DNA of 64,000 bases from Actinacidiphila guanduensis (GTDB lineage Bacteria; Actinomycetota; Actinomycetes; Streptomycetales; Streptomycetaceae), in contig NZ_FNIE01000021.1 of assembly GCF_900103985.1 (NCBI RefSeq), forward strand, positions 41,951-105,950, given 5' to 3'. The notes below the pieces were generated by a model. That model ran no database searches. It was given only the letters and a program-made list of their open reading frames with translations, and was not told where the DNA came from. Positions 1 to 6,200 of the stretch are shown here, one piece after another. Within the stretch, counting starts at the first letter, position 1. Each line of letters opens with the position of its first letter. The translations under genes and the position numbers were made by a program.

Positions 1-2
1 GC

Positions 3-569
3 AGGTCGCTGTGGCTGCACACCCGAGGCGCCCGCTTCTCCGACCCGGCCCAGGACCGGCCCGCCGACCGGCTGCGACCACCCGGGGGCAGCCGCCCCTA
101 CGTCAGGGCCCCGCTCCCGGCCAGCCCCCGGCCCGGGGAGCTGCGCTACGACCCGCAGGAGCAGACCTTGTGGATCGGCGCCGGACAGATCTCCCCCGTC
201 GTGCCCGCCGCCTGGGAGGCGACCGCGGGCGGTGTAGGGGTGCTGGAAGCCTGGTACGCGCGGCGCACGGCCGAAGGCGAGCCCGGCTCCCTGGAAGCGC
301 TGCGGCCCCCCGCGTGGACGCGGGCGACGACGTCCGAACTCCTGGAGTTGATCAGCGTGCTGACGCTGCTGGACGCGCTCCGCGGGGAGTTGCGGAGTTT
401 CGCCGGGGAACTGGCGGCGGCATCAGACGGCGGCACGGGCGCCGCCGGGGTGGGAGCGGTGGCGCTGCGGGCGGCCGGGGTGCTGCCGGTGCCCTCCGCG
501 AGGCGCAGACCGGCATCGGTCCTGGCGCACCACGAGGAGGGCCCTGACGGGCAGTTCGCCCTGCTGTGA
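3..569 (+). CDS. type ISP restriction/modification enzyme, C-terminal part (5' end outside window)
   Basis: The reading frame is open from the window edge to a TGA at 567-569 (188 codons visible). The translation contains LWLHTRGARFSD near the start and TLWIGAGQISPVVPAAWE in the middle. I recognise this pattern from the C-terminal specificity region of type ISP (single-polypeptide restriction/methylation) proteins of actinobacteria, which usually read as W-x-Y-E-V-S-G after the I/V-x-P-V-x-P-x-W segment. Here that stretch is divergent (EATAGGVGVLEAWYARR). The methyltransferase and any helicase or nuclease domains would lie upstream of base 1 and cannot be judged. Family-level confidence is fair; whether the enzyme is complete or active is unknown. 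Confidence 0.72.
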   Translation, partial: RSLWLHTRGARFSDPAQDRPADRLRPPGGSRPYVRAPLPASPRPGELRYDPQEQTLWIGAGQISPVVPAAWEATAGGVGVLEAWYARRTAEGEPGSLEALRPPAWTRATTSELLELISVLTLLDALRGELRSFAGELAAASDGGTGAAGVGAVALRAAGVLPVPSARRRPASVLAHHEEGPDGQFALL

Positions 570-622
570 GCACGGCGGACGCTGCGGCCGGTGGGGAGGT
601 CGGCCGCGGACCGCCGCGGGGG

Positions 623-638
623 CCGGACGGGCGTCCGG
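623..638. terminator. possible terminator between convergent genes
   Basis: A 7-bp perfect stem, CCGGACG / CGTCCGG with a 2-base loop, lies between the ends of two convergent genes (stop codons at 569 and 650). It is short and has no T-run, so it may be chance in such GC-rich DNA. Confidence 0.3.
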
Positions 639-649
639 TGCCGGTGCGG

Positions 650-913
650 TCAGCCCCGGTTGCCGAACAGCGACCTGCGCAGACGGCGGAGCGGGGCGAA
701 GAGCGACACGCGGGCACCCTTGTTGGCCCGGGTGTGGACGGTGTTGCGGGAGGTCAGCTCGCGCATGAGCACGGTCGCCTCCTCGGTGTCACGCTGCGGC
801 ACGGCGGGACCGGCCAGCACCGACAGGTGCCGGTCCAGGCGCGCGCTCGACGCGCTCGAACCGCAACTGACGGCAGGCACTCTGGGCCTGCTGTGCATCG
901 CTATCTGTTCCAT
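650..913 (-). CDS. small conserved streptomycete protein, function unknown
   Basis: An 87-residue protein beginning MEQIAMHSRPRVPAVSCG. The ATG at 913 is preceded on the minus strand by GGGGAG at good spacing, which decides the start over longer upstream frames. The N-terminal half (RPRVPAVSCGSSASSARLDRHLSVL) resembles a family of short streptomycete proteins I have seen as hypothetical proteins. The C-terminal third is strongly basic (RRLRRSLFGNRG). There is no signal peptide or membrane segment. It lies downstream of, and on the same strand as, the secreted esterase gene but about 170 bp away, so co-transcription is uncertain. No function can be assigned. Confidence 0.65.
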   Translation of the reverse strand: MEQIAMHSRPRVPAVSCGSSASSARLDRHLSVLAGPAVPQRDTEEATVLMRELTSRNTVHTRANKGARVSLFAPLRRLRRSLFGNRG

Positions 914-1080
914 GACTCTCCCCACCCTGTCGAGGGCACCCGGCACGGGCAGGTTAACCCTATCGCCCCGCCGCGTCACGTGCGCATCCCCTTGCCCGTC
1001 TCGTCGCCGATTCACCTTCCACTCAAGGGTGTTGACGCCGGAGCGGATGCCCGCGGGAGCGGTCGGAAAGTGACGACGGC

Positions 1081-1869
1081 TCATGCCGCAGCGGTGAATA
1101 CGGGCAGGTAGCCGCCCGACTGGCCGGCCTGCGTCGGATGGTAGGACTCCTCCGGCGGCAGCGTCACGCTCCTCAGCCAGGGCGCCTTCGAACACAGTTC
1201 GTGTCCCGCGAAGGCGTGCCGGACGTCGGCGAAGGCGAACCCGTGCGCGGCGGCCCGCGCGGCGACGGTGGTGTCCAGGTCGTCGGCGGCGCTGTCAAGA
1301 GCCCTGCGCTCGGTGTCCCCGAGACCGAGCAGGCAGTCCCCCGGCACCTGGTACAGCCGCGGGTAACCGAGCACCACCACCCGGGCGTTGGGGGCCTTGG
1401 CACGGATCGCGCTGTAGACGGTGTCGAGCCGGCCGGGCAGCGTGTCGCGTACGTAGGCGCGGGCCTGCGCGATCCGGTCCAGGCACGTGCTGCCCAGGGA
1501 GGTCACGCAGGTGGTCATGACGTCGGGGAACCCGGCGTCATCCCCTCCCACGCTGATGCTGACCAGACCGGTGGAGGAACTCAGCCTCGCCAGTTGGCCT
1601 GCGGTCACGTCACCGGTGGTGGCACCCGAGCAGGCGGCGAAGACGAAGGACGAGGGATGGTGGGCGGCTGCCCACAGCTCCGGGTACGCCTTGCTGCTGC
1701 GCTTGCAGGCCCCGGCACCGGACTCGTAGGCACCCGCGCCGAGACCGGAGGAGTAGGAGTCGCCGAGCGCGGCGTACGAGACCGCGGCGGCGCGGGCGGA
1801 GGCCGCGCCCGTGAGGACGGCGGCGAGGGCGAGGAGCAACGCGGAGAAGGCCGATGCGTATCGGTACAT
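1081..1869 (-). CDS. secreted SGNH/GDSL-family esterase or lipase
   Basis: A 262-residue protein with a Sec signal peptide (residues 1 to about 28, hydrophobic core LLLALAAVLTGAASA). Block I is GDSYSSG with the predicted nucleophile Ser38. The catalytic Asp/His block is near the C-terminus (SYHPTQAG). Block III, normally GGND, reads GGDD at 108-111, so the usual oxyanion-hole Asn is Asp here. Several Cys residues (about 54, 80, 121, 128, 178, 225) fit the disulfide pattern of extracellular Streptomyces SGNH lipases. It should hydrolyse ester bonds outside the cell; the substrate is unknown. It is transcribed divergently from the AAA ATPase gene, with 174 bp between them. Confidence 0.92.
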   Translation of the reverse strand: MYRYASAFSALLLALAAVLTGAASARAAAVSYAALGDSYSSGLGAGAYESGAGACKRSSKAYPELWAAAHHPSSFVFAACSGATTGDVTAGQLARLSSSTGLVSISVGGDDAGFPDVMTTCVTSLGSTCLDRIAQARAYVRDTLPGRLDTVYSAIRAKAPNARVVVLGYPRLYQVPGDCLLGLGDTERRALDSAADDLDTTVAARAAAHGFAFADVRHAFAGHELCSKAPWLRSVTLPPEESYHPTQAGQSGGYLPVFTAAA

Positions 1870-2043
1870 GTCGGTGAACCCTTTCGGACGCTTTCCGGAC
1901 GGGACTTCACGGTCCCGCTGGGTTCATGTCCGGACAGATGTGCGGCAAATCAACCCTTACGCGTGGTTTGTGACGGAGAGTCACGGTCGGCGCGACCCGA
2001 AATACGCTGGGCGAATCCCGCCGGGTGCCGGATCATGGGCCCC

Positions 2044-3243
2044 ATGTCCGCCGCGAAGCCCAGTACATCGAGGAGGCCGGTGCCGCCCGTCCCGCCAACT
2101 CCCGCAGGCAGGTCCCGTTCCGCCGGAAGGCCCGGCGCCGCCGGGAAGTCCGCCGTGCCGGCCGACCCGTCCCTCGCGCTTCCCGTCCACTTGCGCCTGG
2201 ACGACAGCGACTCGCCGTCGGACGTCGTGGACGCCCTCTTCCTCGGCCGCTTCACCTCGGGTGAGCACCCCTTCGCCCGCGGCGCCTCGCTGGAGAACGT
2301 CAAGGCCGGCCTCACCCTGGTGCCCGCGGGGGCCGACGTGCTGCGCCAGGCCAAGGACAAGGACCGCAGCGCGATCCTGGCCGAGGGCGAGGGCTGGACG
2401 ATCCTCGTCTCACGATGGAACCAGGGCGCCGACGTCACCGTGATCGCCGTCTCCGACGAACTCGCCGAGCAGGTACTGAAGTCGTCCGTCGACGACGCGG
2501 AGGACAAGCCCGAGCCGGAGTCCGACAGCGTCTCCATGGGCTTCTGGTACGTCTCGCCCCGCCGCGGCGCCCACCGCACCACTCGCAAGATCTCCGCCAC
2601 GCCGTGGGAGGAGCTGCGGGGGAACTACTCGGCGCCGGTCGCCGACGCCATGGACAGCCTGATGAAGCTGACCGCAGACGACGTCACCGGCCGGTTGCTG
2701 CTGCTGCACGGCCCGCCGGGCACCGGCAAGACCTCGGCCCTGCGCACCCTGGCCCGCTCCTGGCGCGACTGGTGCCAGGTCGACTGCGTGCTCGACCCCG
2801 AGCGGCTCTTCAACGACGTCGGCTACCTGATGGACATCGCCATCGGAGAGGACGACGGCACCGAGGGCGGCCGCTGGCGGCTGCTCCTGCTGGAGGACTG
2901 CGACGAGCTGATCCGCGGCCAGGCCAAGCACGAATCCGGGCAGGCCCTGTCCCGGCTGCTCAACCTCACCGACGGCCTGCTCGGACAGGGCCGCAACGTC
3001 CTGGTCGGCATCACCACCAACGAGGACCTGGAGCGCCTGCACCCCGCCGTGGTCCGTCCCGGGCGCTGCCTGGCCCGTATCGAGGTCGGCCGGCTCACCC
3101 ACAAGGAGGCCGTGCAGTGGCTCGGCACGAGCGAGGGCATCGGGCGCGACGGTGCCACCCTGGCCGAGCTCTACGCGCTGCGCCGCGGCGCCTCGCCTGC
3201 CCTGCCGGTCCCTCCGCAGACGAGCAACGGCCTGTATCTGTGA
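2044..3243 (+). CDS. AAA-family ATPase with N-terminal DUF5925-type region
   Basis: A 399-residue cytoplasmic protein. Residues 1-45 are Pro/Ala/Ser-rich and probably disordered. Residues 46-150 match the conserved streptomycete region starting LPVHLRLDDSDSPSDVVDALFLGRF (DUF5925 as I recall it). The ATPase core carries Walker A HGPPGTGKTS (about 222-231), Walker B LLLLEDCDE (280-288) and a sensor-like TTNEDLERLHPAVVRPGRC, as in classical AAA unfoldase or assembly ATPases. Two in-frame ATGs exist (2035 and 2044). Neither has a strong ribosome site and I prefer 2044, so the start may be off by three residues. Its client is unknown. It is monocistronic and faces the GntR operon. Confidence 0.88.
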   Translation: MSAAKPSTSRRPVPPVPPTPAGRSRSAGRPGAAGKSAVPADPSLALPVHLRLDDSDSPSDVVDALFLGRFTSGEHPFARGASLENVKAGLTLVPAGADVLRQAKDKDRSAILAEGEGWTILVSRWNQGADVTVIAVSDELAEQVLKSSVDDAEDKPEPESDSVSMGFWYVSPRRGAHRTTRKISATPWEELRGNYSAPVADAMDSLMKLTADDVTGRLLLLHGPPGTGKTSALRTLARSWRDWCQVDCVLDPERLFNDVGYLMDIAIGEDDGTEGGRWRLLLLEDCDELIRGQAKHESGQALSRLLNLTDGLLGQGRNVLVGITTNEDLERLHPAVVRPGRCLARIEVGRLTHKEAVQWLGTSEGIGRDGATLAELYALRRGASPALPVPPQTSNGLYL

Positions 3244-3280
3244 CGGCCGGGCATCCGGGCGGCGGGTGCGGACAGCGGCG

Positions 3281-3307
3281 GCGGCAGGGACGTGGGCGGC
3301 CTGCCGC
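3281..3307. terminator. terminator hairpin between convergent genes
   Basis: An 8-bp inverted repeat GCGGCAGG / CCTGCCGC with an 11-base loop lies in the 73-bp gap between the ATPase stop (3243) and the GntR gene stop (3317). It could serve both strands. Confidence 0.45.
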
Positions 3308-3316
3308 GGCGGGTGC

Positions 3317-3697
3317 TCAGGAGTCCGGTTCGCCGTAGGTGGCGCGCAGGGCCTCCTCCACTGCGGCGAGCGCGGCCTGCCGGTCCAGGCCCAGGCGGCG
3401 CGCCCGGTCGGCGAAGGCCCCCGCCGCGGCGGCCACTTCACGGGCGTGGGCGTCGCCGGCCGCGATGTAGGTGCCGTGCCGGCCGCGGGTCTCGATCACC
3501 CCGTCCTCTTCCAGCGCGCGGTACGCCTTGGCGACGGTGTTGACCGCGAGCCCCAACTGCTCGGCCAGGCCGCGTACGGTGGGCAGCTTGTAGTTGACCG
3601 GGAGGAGGCCCGCCCTGGCCTCCTCGGCGATCTGCCCGCGCAGTTGCTCGTAGGGCGCGGTGGCCGCGTCCGGGTCGATCGTGATCTTCAGGCTCAT
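3317..3697 (-). CDS. GntR-family transcriptional regulator, YtrA type
   Basis: A 126-residue protein with an N-terminal winged helix (residues about 10-75: PYEQLRGQIAEEARAGLLP, then LPTVRGLAEQLGLAVNTVAKAYRALEEDGVIETRGRHGTYI). Only about 50 residues follow, which is the size of the YtrA subfamily; no large effector domain is present. Its ATG overlaps the TGA of the upstream methyltransferase-Nudix gene (ATGA, 3694-3697), so the two are translationally coupled and the regulator probably controls its own operon. YtrA regulators often control ABC transporter operons, but none is adjacent here. Confidence 0.93.
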   Translation of the reverse strand: MSLKITIDPDAATAPYEQLRGQIAEEARAGLLPVNYKLPTVRGLAEQLGLAVNTVAKAYRALEEDGVIETRGRHGTYIAAGDAHAREVAAAAGAFADRARRLGLDRQAALAAVEEALRATYGEPDS

Positions 3698-4827
3698 GCT
3701 CCGGATAGTGGCACAGCGGGGGGCGCCAGGGGCACCGCCCGGCCCGGACCGCCCGGCAGGTGGGCGATGCCGTCGCCGCTCTCGTGCAGGTGGAGCAGGA
3801 AGCGGTGGCCCGCCCGGTAGGCGTCCAGGCCGGCCCGGCAGTAGGCGACGAGGTCGTCAGGGAGCGCCTCCAGCGGATACCAGCCCAGCTCCGAGCACTT
3901 GTGCGGCTCGCGGTTGACCGGCTGGGGCCCGTCCGCCGCCAGGTGCGCGCGGAAGAACCAGCCGATCCTGGCCCGGCCACCGGGCGCCCGGTGCTGCATC
4001 ACCAGGACCGCCTCCACGTCCTCGGGCGCGAGGTCGAGGCCGATCTCCTCGCGGGTCTCGCGCAGGAGCGCGCTCCGCACGTCCTCGCCGTCCTCCAGGT
4101 GTCCGGAGGGGGCGTGCAGCAGGCCGTCCGCGTATCCGGTGCCGCTGCGGCGGGCGAGCAGCACCTCACCGTCGCGCTCCAGGAGGAGGTGGACGTCGAC
4201 GATCTCGGCGTGCCTGGTGGGCGGGGCAGGGTGGATGACGGCCGCATAGCGCTCGTCGGAGACCTCGCGCCCCCACAGCGCGGGGTCGTGGGCGAGTTGC
4301 TCGATCGTCACCGATCCGCCGAGAGGCGCGGCCAGTGCGGCGAGTGTGCGCGCGTCGATCCCGGCCGGGTCCTCGGTGCCCCAGCGGCCCTCGACCAGGA
4401 CCAGCCGGCCGCCGGGACGCAGCAGTTCGGCCCAGCGGCGCAGTGCGGCGGCGGGGTCGGGCACAGCCCAGAGCAGGTGGCGGACGAGCACGGCGTCGAA
4501 CCGGCGGTCGGCGACGGGAGGTTCCGCGGCGTCGCCCAGGAGTACCCGCGCGCTTGTCCCGGAGAGCTTGGCGCGGGCCGCTTCGGCCATCCGCCGCGAG
4601 CTGTCGACCGCGGTGACCCGGTGCCCTTCCTGGGCCGCGAGAAGGGCGAGGCTGCCGGTGCCGCAGCCGAGGTCGAGCACGTCGGCGGGCGGGCGCGGGA
4701 GCCATGAGCGCAGCCTGGCCGCCCAGGCGGCTCTGACCTGCCCGTCGCGCAGGCCGTGGTCGGGTTCGTCGTCGAAGTGGGCGGCCGCCTCGTCCCAGTA
4801 CCGCCGCTCGTCCGTGCCGGTGCTCAT
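3694..4827 (-). CDS. bifunctional SAM-dependent methyltransferase / Nudix hydrolase fusion
   Basis: A 377-residue two-domain protein. Residues 1-200 form a class I methyltransferase: motif I VLDLGCGTG (50-58), acidic residue after strand 2 (TAVDSS), and LLRPGGRLVLVE. Residues about 205-350 form a Nudix domain with a complete box, G-x5-E-x7-REUxEExGU, at 242-264 (GHLEDGEDV...RETREEIGL). Both active sites look intact. The methyl acceptor and the nucleotide substrate are unknown; sanitation or modification of a nucleotide-linked metabolite is an inference from the fusion. The gene is coupled to the GntR regulator. I recall similar fusions annotated in other streptomycetes. Confidence 0.92.
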   Translation of the reverse strand: MSTGTDERRYWDEAAAHFDDEPDHGLRDGQVRAAWAARLRSWLPRPPADVLDLGCGTGSLALLAAQEGHRVTAVDSSRRMAEAARAKLSGTSARVLLGDAAEPPVADRRFDAVLVRHLLWAVPDPAAALRRWAELLRPGGRLVLVEGRWGTEDPAGIDARTLAALAAPLGGSVTIEQLAHDPALWGREVSDERYAAVIHPAPPTRHAEIVDVHLLLERDGEVLLARRSGTGYADGLLHAPSGHLEDGEDVRSALLRETREEIGLDLAPEDVEAVLVMQHRAPGGRARIGWFFRAHLAADGPQPVNREPHKCSELGWYPLEALPDDLVAYCRAGLDAYRAGHRFLLHLHESGDGIAHLPGGPGRAVPLAPPAVPLSGA

Positions 4828-4913
4828 GGGGACAGCGTGTCACCCGCCACTGACAACGGACCTCACGCGCCGGCCGGCTCCCCTGTCCGGGGCCCGGCCG
4901 GCGCCGCACGTCA

Positions 4914-4933
4914 CCGGAGGCGTCGGCCTCCGG
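4914..4933 (-). terminator. terminator of the lipase gene
   Basis: An 8-bp perfect stem CCGGAGGC / GCCTCCGG with a 4-base loop lies 12 bp beyond the lipase stop codon at 4945. Confidence 0.55.
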
Positions 4934-4944
4934 CACCGCCGGGG

Positions 4945-5811
4945 CTAACCGAGCGCCGACAGGCAGGTGGTGGGGGTGGCGTGCGCGGGGTCGAGCGCGT
5001 TCGCGGCCTCGTGGAAGGCGATGAGGTCGGTTGTGCCGACGGTCACGTGCTCCGAGGCGTCCACCGGGCACAGGTCCTGGAGCACCACGTTGTGGACGTC
5101 CGGCCCGGACAGGGCCTGGGTGGTGTACGGGGTGACCACCTCGTCGTACTTGGTGGAGATCACCGTGTAGTGCACCCCGGGGACGGTGTCCCCGCCGGCG
5201 TTCAACTGCTGCTGGAAGGCGGACCCGGCGACCTGGTCGGCCAGCCCGGGCAGGGCGGCGTTCAGGAAGTCCGAGGCGCCGGGGAAGTACGGGAGCAGCG
5301 CCGTCAGTCCGTCGAGCGTGGTGCCGTGGTTGTCGGGCGCGATGCCGACCAGGGTGTTCACCTTGGCGGCGCCGCCGAGGAACTTCAGGTAGTAGCGCGG
5401 CATCATCCCGCCTTGGGAGTGGCCGACGATGTCGACCTTGGCGGCGTGGGTGGCGGCCAGTACCCGGTCGGTGAAGTCCGACAGCTGCTGCGCCGACTGG
5501 GCGATCGGCGTCAGGCCGCCGATGAGCGAGTCGCCGGGCAGCATGCCGTAGTCGAAGGAGAAGACGCAGTAGCCGCGGGCGACCAGGTAGGGGGCGAAGA
5601 CCAGCCAGTTGTCGTTGCCGTTGGCGAAGGTGCCGTGCACCAGGACGACGGGCCTTGGGTGCTGGGCGGAGGGGTGGCAGGAGAAGTCGTTCCAGCCGCT
5701 GCTGGGCGCCGGGCCGGTGGTGGCGGACGCCGAGGTGGCGGCGATGGGCAGGACCGTCAGCGCGGTCGCCATAGAGAGCGCGGCCAGGAGCCGTCTCCAG
5801 GGCAGCCTCAT
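4945..5811 (-). CDS. secreted alpha/beta-hydrolase lipase (actinobacterial class)
   Basis: A 288-residue protein with a signal peptide (MRLPWRRLLAALSMATALTV through ASA, residues 1-30). The oxyanion turn is VVLVHGTF (56-62) and the nucleophile elbow is GHSQGG (130-135, Ser132). A late ASEHVTVG supplies the His. Length and order fit the Streptomyces exfoliatus LipA-like or esterase/lipase family, which hydrolyses triacylglycerols and esters outside the cell. The ATG at 5811 follows GAGGAG on the minus strand. The upstream region holds a Crp-like palindrome and two direct repeats of another operator-like motif, so carbon-dependent regulation is plausible. Confidence 0.93.
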   Translation of the reverse strand: MRLPWRRLLAALSMATALTVLPIAATSASATTGPAPSSGWNDFSCHPSAQHPRPVVLVHGTFANGNDNWLVFAPYLVARGYCVFSFDYGMLPGDSLIGGLTPIAQSAQQLSDFTDRVLAATHAAKVDIVGHSQGGMMPRYYLKFLGGAAKVNTLVGIAPDNHGTTLDGLTALLPYFPGASDFLNAALPGLADQVAGSAFQQQLNAGGDTVPGVHYTVISTKYDEVVTPYTTQALSGPDVHNVVLQDLCPVDASEHVTVGTTDLIAFHEAANALDPAHATPTTCLSALG

Positions 5812-5863
5812 GGGGTCTCCTCACAGGTGGGGGAAGTGGGCGCACATGCGACACCCGGCAGCC

Positions 5864-5879
5864 TGTGATCCGGATCACC
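5864..5879. promoter_or_regulatory. putative Crp-like site upstream of the lipase gene
   Basis: TGTGATCCGGATCACC contains a perfect 14-bp palindrome (GTGATCCGGATCAC) and matches the Crp consensus TGTGA-N6-TCACA at 9 of 10 fixed positions. It lies about 53 bp upstream of the lipase start codon. Streptomyces has a Crp homologue using this consensus; binding here is inference. Confidence 0.45.
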
Positions 5880-5894
5880 TTGCTGGGCTCATGA

Positions 5895-5940
5895 CAAGTT
5901 ACGCACGGGTAGGAAGCCGCTGCCAAGTTACGCGCGGGTA
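5895..5940. promoter_or_regulatory. pair of direct-repeat operators upstream of the lipase gene
   Basis: CAAGTTACGCACGGGTA (5895-5911) and CAAGTTACGCGCGGGTA (5924-5940) differ at one base and are spaced 29 bp start to start. The core TTACGCGCGGGTAA is an imperfect palindrome, as expected of a TetR-like operator. They sit 84 and 113 bp upstream of the lipase start, and about 260 bp from dnaE2 on the other side. Confidence 0.5.
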
Positions 5941-6132
5941 AAAAATGCCGTCCATTCCCACCGATCCCCTCGCGGACACAGCGGACGGACAGGGCCGAAG
6001 TCCCCCGCGAGGGCGCCCAGGTGACGCGGCGACGGCGGTTTTCGGCAGTCTTCAGAGGCCACCCATCCTGACCGCAGGACTCGGCGGCGCACGCGTTCGA
6101 GTCGCTGACCTGGGAGAACCGCGCTAAGGTAA

Positions 6133-6148
6133 TCGAACAGAGGTACGA
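6133..6148. promoter_or_regulatory. LexA (SOS) box of the dnaE2 cassette
   Basis: TCGAACAGAGGTACGA matches the actinobacterial LexA consensus TCGAAC-N4-GTTCGA at 11 of 12 fixed positions (GTACGA for GTTCGA). It lies 52 bp upstream of the dnaE2 start codon, where repression would be expected. Confidence 0.75.
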
Positions 6149-6200
6149 GGAACGTTTCGGGTGGATGGCCGAAAAGGGGCGGGAGTGACGGAGGTGCGGC

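Noticed and set aside
1138..2043. Extending the AAA ATPase upstream to about 700 residues
   Set aside because: The extra part is antisense to the SGNH esterase, which has a signal peptide and catalytic motifs.
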